DNA from: Clytia hemisphaerica
Lineage: Eukaryota > Cnidaria > Hydrozoa > Leptothecata > Clytiidae
DNA: 64,000 nucleotides
Reading direction: 5' to 3'
Assembly: GCA_902728285.1 (NCBI GenBank)
Contig: CACVBU010000702.1
Coordinates: 631,499 to 695,498 of the forward strand
Below, piece after piece: positions 11,201 through 25,010 of this stretch (position 1 is the first letter of the stretch; the number at the start of each line of letters is the position of its first letter). The notes under the pieces are model-generated. The model did no database searches. It had not been told where the DNA came from and was given only the letters and a program-made list of their open reading frames with translations. Both the position numbers and the translations under genes were made by a program.

Positions 11201-14200
11201 TTGTTACTGCAAGAGAAGGAAGGGCACATTTCGATGATGAAGACAATAAGTGTCTTAAAAAGAGAATGTTACGAAGACGATGTTGTGAATTGTTTGGCCA
11301 TCTGTCAGCTCAACGATCAATTGAAAAAAATCATCAATGAGATCTACCTTCATGCTATGAGGGGAGATATAAAATGCGAGTCCCTCAAATACACATGCTC
11401 TGCTATCTATTTGATTGAAGGCTGCGTGCAATTATTGATGCAAGGGTTTACCTTTGATAATGGACTTGCAAAGCCAGCGTCAAATTTAGGGGGATACCTA
11501 AGGAAAGTTGAAGATATGATCAATACCTTCTACGAAGAATACGTATTTTATGGGAAATACTCAGATGCAAAGTTTGATGTTGAATTGGTATCCTCATCTG
11601 AGGAGAAAAGAAAAGAGAGATGTGTTGTTAAACGATCGCCAAAGAAAAATGACAACCACAAGCTTATTGAAATATCAGAGGACAAGATTGTCATTGACAT
11701 TCAAAAACTTAATGATGCAAATGCGAAGGCCTTCCAATGTGGATTCCAATGTTTCCTTCCCAAAATATCTTCCCTCATCAATGAGCTCTTGACTCTCCCA
11801 GCACAGGTTAACATTGACACTTTGCAGCGGCTGGACATAGATGTACTTACGATTATTAAAGAAATCGACGTTGCTTGCAAACGAGCCAAGAAGGAAAGAA
11901 ATCCTGACAGCCTAGATCTTCCTTGGATGAAAAAGCCACCTGACTTGGAAGTTGACGAAACAACAATGAATGACTTATTTCCATCTTGCTCTGTCAATAT
12001 CACCAATATGACAGAAGCAAGAAGAATTTCGACAATGAACAACGAGGAATTTATGGAGTTCTTGCTTGGTGATTCACTTTTATCTTTTAATGACTTAGAA
12101 AATGCATTGACTCGAGAGTCAAGGGAAGAATTTCAAAAGTGGCTGAGCTATCGGAAGAAGTATCCCGACTTCAAAGCAATGATGAAAGGCTTCATGAACT
12201 GCCTGCTAACACAAATCAAAAATCTGGATGGTAAAGAGAATGTAACAGAGTTCGAACAGCTTTTGGAAAATCTGCGAAAATGCAATTCGTTGCGACAAGC
12301 ACTCAACATTGTACTTAGATGTCTTGATGATCCCATAAAGCAAAAAGATATTGGGTTGGATTTTCAAAACAATTTAAAAACCTTAAAGAAAACTATCGAC
12401 TTACCTAAATCTCTCATCCTAATAAACAAGATCGAAGTCAATGTTAACGAGAACAATATTGAAGAGATTGAGAACAATTTGAAAGAGCTTTGCAATTTAT
12501 TATTCAAAGAACGATTAAAACCGCTCAGAAATCTAAGATTTTCGTCGATTGAGTCCCTTGTTGGTTTTGCTTATCTCGGAACTACGACACTTCCTATTCA
12601 ATTGGGGCAGCTTTGGCACAGTCTTCTGAACTCGCACCAAGCATCTCAGTATTTGGAGCAACACATGCTATTGTTTAGAGAGAGTCAACAGCCACCAATG
12701 GCTACAATGGATTATCTTTACATCGATGATTTTTTACAATTCTTCACTGGAGAGCCTCTCATCACCTTGCTGTTTTCCAAGCAACCGGAGGAACAGAATT
12801 TATTGGATAAAGAAATATTTCTGCAATCAGTCAAAACAAACTTTTCTCTAGCAGGAATTCCTATAATTAACGAGACTACAATTGACCGAGTGGCTGAGTC
12901 ATGTTATGAAAGGACTTGCAAGCTGACCAATGAATGTTATGAAAAGAAAACTTCAGTAGCAAGAATCATTTATAGTAACCTTACTTATTTACACTTGCTT
13001 TGTGATTTTTGGTCCGATCCAGATATTGAATATATGGAAGATTTGGAACATGGCAATCTTGAAACTATGCAACACTTCTTTTTTGGTAAAGAAAATAATG
13101 CTATATTGAAGAATTGGAAAGTATTAGAAGCCAAAATTGAAAACAAAAAGGAAGAAAGAGAAATTCTTGAAACAAGAATAAGAAAATATCAAGGCGAATG
13201 CAACATCGACAAAGCCAAAGAATGTGAGGACTTGAGAACGATCGTTGAATCGGACATACGTAAGCTTGAACAAGAAAAACGCACAGACAAGCTAAATTAT
13301 GAGAAGCAAGTTAAGACCGACATCAAAGACCTAAAACAACCTTTCGTTCAACTAAAGAAGGAGCTGATTAAAATCTACAAGCGTATCATAGGAACAGTAC
13401 AATCTACATGTATTGAAAGTACATTTGAGCTGCTGGATGCCAAATTCTATTATCACTTAAAGCAGATCTTGAACAGCACTAACACTGAATCTGAAGAAAT
13501 TGCAAAATGGAAAGCAGTCAAAACAGACATCGCAGAATTGCTTACAAAAATGGGGAAAAGCGAAGACGCGTTTAAAATGGAGAAAATTCTTGGACATTCA
13601 AAACTAAACAGGAGATTACAGGAGGTCATTGAATTTGGTGAGTGCACCATTCAATCATTGATGCGTGCTTTGGGCACCTTTATCGACGTCATTTCCGAAA
13701 GTGAAGAGGAAAAGACACAGAAAGATGAAATTGTCAAAGCTGATTCAGACTTAAAGAAGTTAATTCAAGCTAGCTTCTCTGAACTGGGAAAGCCCTCCCC
13801 AAAGATATCCACAGAGAAGATCAAATCGTTACTTGAAACTTTGAATTGTTTGAAGAGAGACTTCCCGAGCGACGGGAAAAGAATGACCGCTGTCTATATC
13901 GAACATTTGATCAAGACCACTCGAAATCTCATCCGATACTTAGCGAACGACCATGCTTCACATTTCGAAGAGGGCTTTCTGAAAAGAGAGGAAATTGACG
14001 CATCTGACATTGGATTGGTTGAAAGCAAAAAGTTGATGGAGATCTTAGAAACTGAGTACAAGACCTTGCAGTTTGAGGAAGGTACCATTGCTTTTTCTAC
14101 ATTGAAAGATGTTTTCAATCCAGTAGAGAAAGTCTTTGAAACAGATGCCAGCTCCTGCTTGATCGAACTACTAAATATATCATACTTTCTTCAAAAATTC

Positions 14201-17200
14201 AAAAGTTTTTTGCAGAATGCCCTACAAGCCTTTACAAAAGGTTCTTCTTCGGTTCAACTTTGTCGTAAAACGGTGTATCTTCTTTGGACCTTTGTCGAAA
14301 TATTTGCTATAACAAACGTTGCAGAGAAGCGATCTTTCTCAAATGTTGACATGGGTCAAGAATTCATTGAATATTCTACAACAGGATTTGATTCGGGAAG
14401 GTCTTCGCTTTTCAAATTGAGGGACGCAACAGAGATCTTTTTGTCATTGGCGGCTGAAAACAAAGAGTTATCTGAAGCTCTCAAAACAAATATGGACTTT
14501 TTCGAAAACCTTGCTGTTACCCTAGCGTTGAAACACAAACTAAAGGAAATAAAAGGTTTGACTCATCTTTACAAAGAAGCCGATGCGAACGAAGAATCGA
14601 TTTTGCTGAGTACAGAGGCTATGTCTTTGAAATTCATCGGAGGTGCAGCAAAACAAATCACCAAATACTCAAGAATGGCGTTCAAGAACCAACATCTATG
14701 CGGAAACAGTGAACGACGCTACACCCAAATAATTTGCCATGTTTTAAGAGTGATGGAGACGATTCAAACGAGCCTTGCAAACTTTCGAAAGCCAGAAATG
14801 TCCACAACACTTCTAAGCCTGGTTAATGGTATACCGCCATTTAAAGATGTTAACTTTTTCCAATTGATGCGAAGAGCAATTACTACTCACTTACCTATTC
14901 TTATAGAAGAGATTTGCCCTATTGACTGCGTACAATCCTGTCTCGAGGAATTAACAGAAGTTACTGAGGACTGGAATCAGTATTGGGAGGAGCTTGTTGA
15001 CGCGAAAAAAGAAGCAAAAAATATCTTTTATGATGAAAGAAAGAAGTCAATAAAAGAAACGGAAAGAAAAGAAAGGGAATCACATGAAATTGCGGAACGC
15101 TTGTATACAGAATTTGTACAGAAGACAAAAGATGGAATTTCCCTCGGCTGGGAAAGGCTTATTATGGTTATCTTGCTGTGTGAAAGACATCACTTGCATA
15201 GCAAGTTCGGCAACTTGACTCAGTACACTGATCGCTTCCTTACTCAAGTCAATCGCTTCAAAAATGATGTTGAATTGAAAAATGATATCAAAGATTTGCC
15301 ATCAAGAGAATTTTATCAGTTCAATGTTGCACTCAGTTCGATCACTTGTTCCGGTAGCATATCTGAAAAGATCGATGGGAAGAAAGTACGATACATCATT
15401 AAAACAGATGAATTCTCAAACGAAGTTTGTACCATCTTTACGGTGGATAAATTTTCATTTACACCCTACATGAATTTTAAATCATACGACATCAAGTTTA
15501 TAAAGGAATCTTTCAAAATATCTTCCTTTAATGATAGCGTGAAGTTTACTGTAACTTTCATTGAAGAGCCAACAGAGGATGATGATGATGCAGAGGTTGT
15601 CCGTGTTTTGTTCCAGACCTCTTTTACATTGTTGTACAAAGAATGGATGCTTGAAGAAGAAGAAAAGGTTGGTGTAGATGACAAATTTGTTTTGAAATGC
15701 AAATACAACTGCAACAAAACCAAAAAGCTGAACACAAGTGCAATACCAGATGATATCAAAATACATCTCCTCGAAGAAGCTGACATGCATAGTGCAGGTG
15801 ATGTGACTGACTTTATGAAGAACTCCCTTCAAGAAGTTAATAGAAGCATCTACGATCTACGCTCTATTGAAATTGTGAAACCTCCAGGAACTCTTGTGCA
15901 GACTAAAATGAAGCAGTTCTTGGAAAAAATAAACAGAAATGAAAGTTTAGTGGAAGATAAATCTCCCATAGTTCAGCAGTTTCAAGAGATGGCGTCAATA
16001 ATGGAAAGAGCAGTCCAAGACATGCGCCTCATTTACATGGAAACTGAGCGAGATGTACGTGAGATCAATGAACCCGCTGATATGATACCAATCAGTGCAC
16101 AACTGGCCAAGCTGATTCAAGTGCGAAAAAGCTTTATTGAATCTATAAAAGAGAAATTAAAAGCTTTACGTAGGGATAAAAATAACCGTTTCATAAATCT
16201 AAGAAAGATCCGCTCTGAAAAAGATTTTATCTGTACGCACGGAGAGTACGCTTTTCAACTGAAGGATATTTGGTCTGACAAGCAAGCAGGATATGTTCAC
16301 AAGGTAGACGAGTCTACGCAAAGCTGCTTGAACGATATCGGAAAACAATCCACCGACGATTATCTAAAAAGGTCAATCACACTCTTGTTCAATTATATGA
16401 TGATACAGGATCCGAAAGCTACCAAAGAGGGTCCCTCTATTCTTCGTAACGTTTTTGAGAACATGAAACAAACAGGAAACAGAGCTTCTGATGAAAAGAA
16501 TATTCAGCTAATTTCATCGTTACATTCGAAAGAGAAAGAACTCTCCATGAAAATTCTGGATGTACAGGGGACAGATGAAAATCTTCCAGATTTCAAACTC
16601 GATATTCTAAAGATGTATGTCAACAAGAGCAAAATTGTAGAACTCGATTTAGATGCTGTTTCTGCTGACCCTGTGCAAGTTGAGTTTAACTCTCATGTCC
16701 ATGGTATTCCAACTGTTGAGACAAAACAAATCGTCATTACCTCACATGAAGCTTGTTCCTTCGAATTCGGGAAACTACAAAAATTCAAATTGTCTAAATC
16801 TCATGGAAACCTGTTTGAAAATGAACAAATCGTTGTATATTTTTCGCCGAATTTGAAGACTGGTCCTACAATTATCGATGACCGATGCGATGAGGTTGCT
16901 ACACTAAACATTTCTAGAGCCGAAGAGGGTACTCCCTCAAAAGAAGTTAATCTGGCATTGATTCAACAGATTGACCACGTCGACCCCCTGAAGCATTTGA
17001 AATGTCCAAATGGTACCTTCAAGACTGATGACAATGGTGGATTTGTATTGGATATTGGTGATGCAACGTTCGGAAGATCTGTAACATGTCAATTCCTGCT
17101 TTCCAATCATCTTAATTCCTCTCTCAGATTGAAATTTGCTTCTAAATTAAATCAATGTACGTTCGACAAAAACGAATCGATCCTTCGACACCAAGGAAAG

Positions 17201-20200
17201 GATGAAGTGTCGATGACTTTGTTTGTTGACGCTGAAGAGAAAAGCTTCCAAGTCTATTTCTCTGAGTCTGTATCATTCGTTTTTTCGGTGAAGCATACCA
17301 TTGTACAACCAAGTGTGAAGCTATTGTACAAGGAACAACCGTTCGAAGGTTCTTCAAAATTTATTTCGAAGTCCTACATTCCGTTTACCGAAAATATATT
17401 TGATGAATTACGAATCAGAAATGATGGAACTTGCAGGCTGAAGACACTGATTCAGCTGCTAGATGATAATAACAACACCTTATTGGAGGGGACTATTTTC
17501 CTTGAATCACTGGAAGATTTCCAACCCACTTTACAAGTCAATGCCCGAAACCCCAAAGCCATGACGACGTATCTCGACATTCATGTTTTCGATAGCAATG
17601 AAGTTCAAATCAGAAAAGCTCATATTAAACTCAGTCTTAACATTGGATGGCCTGAAATTAAAGAAATTTCACCATTGTTATTCAAACTCAAACCGAAAGA
17701 CAGCCCAACAACGAAAGAAATATCTATCTCGGCGTCATATCATCCAGTGGAAATATACTCAATTGAAAGCTTTGGAATGAAGTGTGTCAACACTCAGCTG
17801 CCTGTCACAATCAGACAAGGTCGGCCGTTCAAATTGAGTATTTCAGTGCGACCGCAAATCGGTGTTACAGAAGGGATCCTTATTCTCCATACCAATTGCC
17901 AAATACCAAGACAGGTTTTCCGAATATCTTTTCAAGTGTCCAAATTGCCACTCGTAACTTCACACAAAGTGCTGGATGTCTCTAACAGATCCAAAGCTGA
18001 AGTCATTGTTTCAAACACAACGCAAACAAAATTATCTTGCACTTGGAAAGGATTATCCATTTATGGAAAGCGAATAGATATCCTTTCAGACGACTCTAAA
18101 ACATTGATATACCGACCTGAATACAATAGTTCCAGTCATCTCGTGCGACTACAGAGTAGTTCCACGGGTACAAGTTTGGAATTTCCTGTTGTAAAACTGA
18201 AATCGGACACCGTTCCTGCTGAAAGACTCTCCTCAAAATTCGATGCTTCTTCGTATTTTGTCGACTTGATTGCATCACTACTTCAGGAATCTAAAAAGTT
18301 CGAGGCATCCACCATCTTACCATTCGCTTTTAAAGCCATTTTAAATCAGGACATCTATACCCTTGACATTGTCATAAAGGATTTAAAAAGCAAAAAAGAA
18401 AAGTCAGGTTTTCTTTCTCGAAACTTTTCAACCATCTTCAAAGATGATAAAAAAGAGTTACCAACAAAGGAAAGTTCTAGATCAATTGCTTACGATCTTT
18501 GTGACAAAATTGGACTGTATCCCTTGAAAGCTATGCTGGAATTTGCATCGAATAGAGAAGTTCTAGGTTTACATGAATTGTTGTCTAGCCTCTTCACGCA
18601 CTACTTCGCTGAAAACCAGGATGGCTTGTTTGAATCATTACAGTTGCTACCACGCTTCAACGTACAAGTTGCCAATGAGAAAATGAAGTGGATTGTAAAC
18701 GTTCTTCACTCAATGCCATTTAACTCGAGTCCAGGAGTATCTAAAGCAGCTTCCTTGTTGAAAGTTCTATTGGAAAAGAACAGACTTAGCAAATCAAGAT
18801 ACTCTACCATGCAAATATCTGAAGCCGATCAGTTTGAGAAGGACTTCTCAAAATTGTTCGATAAAATCACCGAAATTTCAAAGTTGAAATCACACACTCA
18901 AATGGTGGATGCAATTGTAAATGTTTGCGGTGCTCCACTTATAACCAGAGAAGAGCTATCGGATATCAAATCGGCCATACTGTCAAGTGATAAATATAAG
19001 GAAATAGAAGAAGTGATGAAAAACAAGCAAGGTGACGTCTCCTTGACTTCCATCTCAGAAACAATACATTGTTTTGGACAAGATAAGGATGACGCAACTA
19101 TGTCCAAGTTTTTTGAAACATTAACGGCAACAGATCATGAAGATAGCTACTCGGTTTTCAGAGCTGCCCTAAATTTGTTGGATGACAACAATACAAAACA
19201 AGACTTGGAGAGTTTAGTTGATCGATTACAAGAGTTTTTATCGGTGAAAGGGCTGGAAGGAGAAGACAGTTTCATTCAAATCTGGGATTTTGTCAAAGAT
19301 ATTTGTGGCTCAGAAGATGGCGAACAAGAAGCTCACGATATCCCATATTTAAAGGAAGTCTTCTTTGCTTTGTGTGAAGGTCTTGATTTTTTTGCATCTA
19401 TTACATCGGCTGAGAAGATAATTGGTGGAGAAGCGCGAAGACAAGATGATCTATCGGCGAAACAAGCATTAGACCTGCTTTCTCATATTGGAACAACCAC
19501 CCTTTTAAGCCCTGTTGCACTAACATTTGATGACCTTCTCGAGCAAGTGGAAAAGTATATCGTCGAGGCTGAAAAGTCACCAAGAAAGCTGAAAGATTTT
19601 TTCTCAGACTTCCGTACTAAATATAGGGATGTCTGGAAACACAGCGTAGAGAAGACTCGGTTGATGGCTATTTGTAAACAAGCTGAACTTGATGGAGTCA
19701 TGGTGGAATTTCTTCGCTGTATCACTGTTAATGAGTCAGCCTTTGAAACCCTTCCAGTCATATTGGATGAAATTCACCCAAAGATTGCTGGAATGTTAAA
19801 CATTGCAAAATACGTTCATTCAAAAATAGTGAAAGACAGCGAACAGGTCGAACTTTTGGATAGTGTCGACCAAAAAGAAGAAATTGTCGATCATATGGAA
19901 AACGTCAAATCTACAAACGTCGTTGAAGCTTTCCTTGAATTGTGTGAATACATGTGTTTTCCACATGAACAAGTCGACTGCATCGCTTACATTTTAGAGA
20001 ATCTTGCGGTCCGAAAAGATACCATCATTTTTAAATTCTTCCAAAAATTGAAAGGTATCATACCACAAGACGTGTCTATTCAAATAAATCGGTTGGAACA
20101 TTTTATCCATGCAGAGCATTCGTTTGATTCTCTACAAAAGAAGAAGTTTTACCTAGCTGATGCAATCTCAATTCTCAGCCGAAACTCAACTCTTAATCTC

Positions 20201-23197
20201 CAAGCTGGGCTTCTTACCGTAGCTAACAAGCATGTTCATATGATCAGAAAGATGGGTTTCCAGAGACAATCTGATGTTTACAATGCCTTAATTGGTTACG
20301 AGGGTAACTGCCCTTCGTTGGTAAAATTGCTGTCCCTTGCAAAAAGTCTTCACATTTCTGTTCATAAATATCACAACCAGGAGACTTACGATTCAAACGA
20401 TGTTTGCTTCTTGGACTGGTTATTGTCATCACCACTCAAATTCCATCTGTCTACAATGAATATGGTGCAAATTTCAAAATATTTACTTTTGTGTTCCATA
20501 TCAAGAGATAGCAAACCGAGCTTGATCAAGATGGTATGCCAGTTGAGCTTCGTCAGCTCGGAGGATCGTGTTATCTTTCAAAACACTGCATTATTGAGAG
20601 ATGCGTCGCAAGGCACAGGAAGTTTGGAAAGATGCTTGTCAAAAATGTCGTACTCTGATTGCTTAAGTCCAGATGTTAAAAGACATTTCCTAGCCATGTC
20701 CAAGCTTTACAAAATCAAAATCAAAAAAGAGGACGAGGTTGACTTGGAGCAAACTTTGGATTTTCTGAAGGTGTTTTGCAATGGCAAAGACTCAATCAAA
20801 GATATTTTATTGACGCAACTACTGTCAATGTCGAAACCGTCTAGAAGCTGCATAGCCGAGCTCATTCACATTTTATCAGGATCCAATCAGTTTTTTGAGA
20901 ACAATACAATGGATATTGAAGTGTGGAAGCAAGTTTTCCAGCTTGATAAAATTTTGAAAACAATTTTGAATTCAAACACATCGATTTCAAATGGTATGAT
21001 ACTAGAGCTGTCGTCGACCATGGCTAGAATCTCTAACCAACTCTCACAAGAAGAAATCGTTCAAAATCATTCAAATTCTGCCATGCAAGCTCTCTTTTTA
21101 TCGATGTTTTCCATGACGCTGTATGAATCGAAGATTAGCTTTGTACAAAACTCCCTGGTGACTTTATCAGTGATAACCTTCCAGTTTGTGACCACCAATC
21201 TCTACAAAGAGGTAACTGAATATCGAAAGGATCAATTACGATACCATGATGAAATTTTCGAAACAGCCAACATTAGCGTGCAAAGTCAAATGGAAAACAA
21301 GATTTTCATTACCAATTTACCTCTTCAGCAAACTACCACCATAGCTCCAGAGTCACAAACACCTTGTGAACAAAGCCCTCGAAAATTAGAAGTTCCTCCA
21401 AAGTCGAAAGAATCTTTAGATGTTGTCTTGCAGAAGATCAAAAAAGAGCTACTCGAATCCGAAAACATCCTCAGGGTGATAAACAGTTTTGACTTTTGGA
21501 AACAAACTTGCGAAGAGGCTTACGGCTTAAGGATCGATCTTCCAACATTGACTTCCATCATAGAAGAGTGCAATAAATTTGATGTTAAAATGAGAAATTT
21601 ACTTGAAGTCCTGATGATTCATTTTCAAGTCGTCGAATACTTTTCTGATGAAGAAACAAGAATTTTTAAAGCGGCAATCAATCGATGGAAGGTTATCCAA
21701 GTTGTTCAGTTGATATGGGAGGCAAGTCAAATTAACGGTATGCTCAAATCAGTTTTCCGTCAACTTCAAGATACAGCTAAAAAGAATCTAGCGATCATGT
21801 TGGATTGCATTGAGGACGAAAAACAAGAAATTTTTAAGAAAACACTCAAATCTTTTGGAATCAATCTCAAGCTTAAGAATACTGTTTACGAATACGAGAT
21901 CCCAAAGCCGACAACCTTAGAAGAAATTCATCAACAAGTCAACCATTCCATTGGCGATACTTCAACCAGAAGAAGAGGCACGACGACAAGCAAAATTGCT
22001 GGGCAAATCTTCATATCAGCTTTCACAACGAATGATTTGGATAGCAACTTTGGTAACCAACAAGCTGTCTTGCAAGATTCTGATTTTCTTCCAGTTGACG
22101 AACGAGAAAAGAACAGAAGTGAAAACATTTATGAGGAAAACAAAAAAACCAACACAAAATTCGTTGAGTCAACAAGCATCCAGCCGTATGAAGGAAGTGC
22201 AGCAGATTTAGAAGCGTCTCGTGAACCTGGTGCTAAAGTTGTTTCCTTCACTCAAAAACTAGATGGCTCATCAAAGCAAACGAGTTTAAGTGTCACTTTC
22301 TCCTGGAAGGACCGGGGACAATTTAAACAACAGGTTAAACACGATTGGATCAAAGAGCTCGGAGAAGATACCGATGATAGACCAAGCGCTGTATCAGAAT
22401 TTGAAGGATGTGAAGAATTGGATGAGGAAGAGAAACATAAACTAAGATACACGTACCTCGCAAAAGTCAGTCGCCAGTTTCAAACAGCCTGTATTCGCAT
22501 CATGACTGAAATTAAAAGAATGAAAGATGGGAAAGTCGTGCACGTTCGTCAACAAGTCAGTCACAAGCAAATCAATAAATTTGTATTTCTGGTGGATAAC
22601 TCGGGGAGCATGAACGGAGAGAAGTTGACACTAGCCCTCAATATATTGATTGTTTTGCTTGAATCATTGAAGAGGATGGAATATCAAACAGCCGTAGTGC
22701 GTTTCGGTGGAAGCCAAGTACCTCTCAAAGAGTTCACACAAAAGATGGATCAGAGTAGAGGACAGCGGATTATTGAATCTTTCGACTCAAGTGAAAATAC
22801 AGTCCTTGATGATGCAATCAGCTTTGTCACAACAAAAGAACAGCTGTTTGGGTATACCAAGAGGTCAAATGAAAATCGCTACCTTGTTCTCATCACGGAT
22901 GGAATCTGTACTCAAACAGACGCCGCTAAGTATTTAAGATTGCTCAAAAGTGTTAAAGATCTACATTTTTTGGTTTTAACAACTCTTCCCAACAAGAACG
23001 AGAGATTTTACGAAAGCAGTTTTCATAAAGCCAAAACTCTCTTGGACAAAATTGCCCCTGGTAACTGGCGCGAATTGAATCCAGAGACCGATTTCATGGT
23101 TACGATCAAGGCAGTGGCTGAATTAATAGACAATAATCTGAGGGACGATGCAAAGAAGTCAAGTGGACCCGCTTTACAAGAATACTCGAATTTAGAG
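8219..23197 (+). CDS. Giant midasin-like AAA+/VWA protein, main part of the long exon
   Basis: About 4,990 codons without a stop. It begins by completing AAA6 (Walker B variant WFLLDNIG near 8645, NRC in the arginine-finger position). A linker of more than 4,000 residues follows: mostly helical, with strongly charged coiled coils at about 13100-13400 and 14990-15110, and a beta-rich stretch at about 16700-18210 that looks like ASH/hydin-type Ig repeats. It ends in a VWA domain whose MIDAS is DNSGSM (Asp codon 22595-22597), with the later TDG near 22903. Midasin's VWA binds a substrate through its MIDAS metal; the same kind of role is inferred here. The exon ends in GAG before GTTAGA at 23198, phase 0. 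An initiator GTG at 8255 is not needed, since the frame is open upstream. Reading on to the stop at 23314 would enter intron sequence. Confidence 0.88.
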
Positions 23198-23596
23198 GTT
23201 AGATCTAAATTTTATTACAGTTACTTCTTCTTTAAAGGGATAATCAGATGGTTTGTAATATTTGGCATGTGGGATCATTCTATTGTCCTGAGCAAAATCA
23301 CAAAATATTTTTGAATAACTATTTTCTAAAGTCGAGATATTCTAGTTACAAGACGAAAAAAAATCCCGACTAAATAAAACTCTGACATTTTTTTCCCCGA
23401 TGAGGTATGTCAAATTGGTTGATCATTGAAAACACAGAAGCGGCTGCATTTTATTCTTATAAAATCAAAATAAAGACTTTCGGTGTCATCCGACCACCAA
23501 TTTCTTTTGAAAAATCCTTGTGTAGAATTATTAGTCCGGAAGTTAAATATCGCAACCTTCTGGTCTTTTTATTATGTTCAAAAATAATTGCACAAC

Positions 23597-24410
23597 ATTT
23601 TTCGGGGAGTTTCTAAACATCGACCAAAAATGGCGACCACGACCAGCGACCACGACCGGCGACCAGATAAATTTGGGTTATCGAGTTTACCTGATCTCTC
23701 CACCGTAGAGAACATCCAAATCGAGTCCTGATGTGGCTTTCAAATGAACCACTGAGCACGTGGCTGAGAATTACTCTATCTAGAGAGAATACTAAAAGTG
23801 ACTTTTGACGTACCAGTTATTTTCTAAACAAAGTGACACTTTTTGACAAAAATATTGACAGGGCAATTAAGTGTGATGCCTGTAAACTTTATTACACCAA
23901 ATATTCTAATTGTACTGAATGAGATGCCTAGATAGTAATAGATAGGATGAATAGATAGGAAGTGTCAGTAGGAAAAAGCTGGGAAGGCCAGTTTTAGAGA
24001 TATCAATCTCATCAATTATTCTATTGTCCTTACATTGTCAAAATGACTTATTTTGACAAAATAATGATCTAATGATCAAATATAAAGCTTCCTAAATAAG
24101 TTCCAGCACAAATTTTGCCACTAATTAATTTGATGCCGAAAATACAAAAGGATAGAAATTGACACTCTATTCAAGCTCCATGAGCGTTGAAATGGCTGCT
24201 CTACACGTTTTGTACGTGGCTTCATAATCACTGTAGGTGAGACAGGGGTGAGCTTTACTTTTCAATTCGATAAATAATTGATCGTAAGTGAAAGACTCAA
24301 CGGTGGAGAAAGAGGAAAAACTCGATAACCCAAATTTATCTGGTCGCCGGTCGTGGTCGCTGGTCGTGGTCGCCATTTCTGGTCGATGTTTAGAAACTCC
24401 CCATTTTTCG
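23597..24410. mobile_element. MITE with about 105-bp terminal inverted repeats
   Basis: The sequences at 23604-23710 and 24295-24402 are near-perfect inverted copies beginning GGGGAGTTTCTAAAC and containing GGTCGTGGTCGC motifs. ATTTTTCG is present on both sides (23597-23604 and 24403-24410), giving a 7-8 bp target duplication; one G is shared between the duplication and the repeat. The 590-bp interior has no coding potential. The target-site length would suit a hAT- or P-like transposase acting in trans, but the termini do not identify the superfamily. Confidence 0.85.
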
Positions 24411-24877
24411 GCTATTTGGCCCAGCTAGCTTTAGCGTAGTGGGCCTTTCATTAGCATTCTGCCCGGTGTCAGTGTGTAACAATTTACTAGGCGATACGCG
24501 TTTTATTTCACGCACAGGCTAGTACATATTATGAAAAATTTGATTGGCTGAAACATGTCTCTTTTAGAACATGATTGGCAGAATAAAAACAATTGCAATC
24601 GTCTTTATTGGTTTAAAACATAAAAGGAGAAAATACAATTAACTAATAAAACTATAAGAATATAACAGATGTAGTACGTTTTAAGAAAAACAATGTGATT
24701 TACACAGAGTAACAAACCTTCTTCTCTTTAGGAATATGTTCTTTTAAAAAAGTTGTTTTTACATTTCTCTATCATGTGAACAGTTCAGTGAACAGTTCAG
24801 TTGTTCACGTGCTAGGAACAAAACACTTCTGTATATAAGATTAAATATTTTGATTTATTTCTCATTGTTGCTAATAA

Positions 24878-25010
24878 GAGATAGGCGAGTGGTTTAAGGC
24901 GTCTTTGGCTTGTACTAGCGACTTTAGGTTTAAATCCTCTCTGTTACTTAAGTCTTGTTCAGTTCATATTTTTATTCGCTGGGCCTTTATGCCCTCTGGG
25001 CTTCTTGTTT
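24878..25010 (+). repeat. SINE-like element with degenerate tRNA head
   Basis: 24883-24945 resembles a tRNA with a serine/leucine-type layout: an A-box-like GGCGAGTGGTTTAAGGC and the B-box-like GGTTTAAATCC at 24928-24938. About 40 bases later comes GCTGGGCCTTTATGCC, also found (one change) near 53148. A shared tail behind a tRNA-like head is SINE architecture. No functional anticodon arm is evident. Confidence 0.5.

Noticed and set aside
15466..15832. Two overlapping antisense frames
   Set aside because: Shadow of the sense coding strand, with no motifs.
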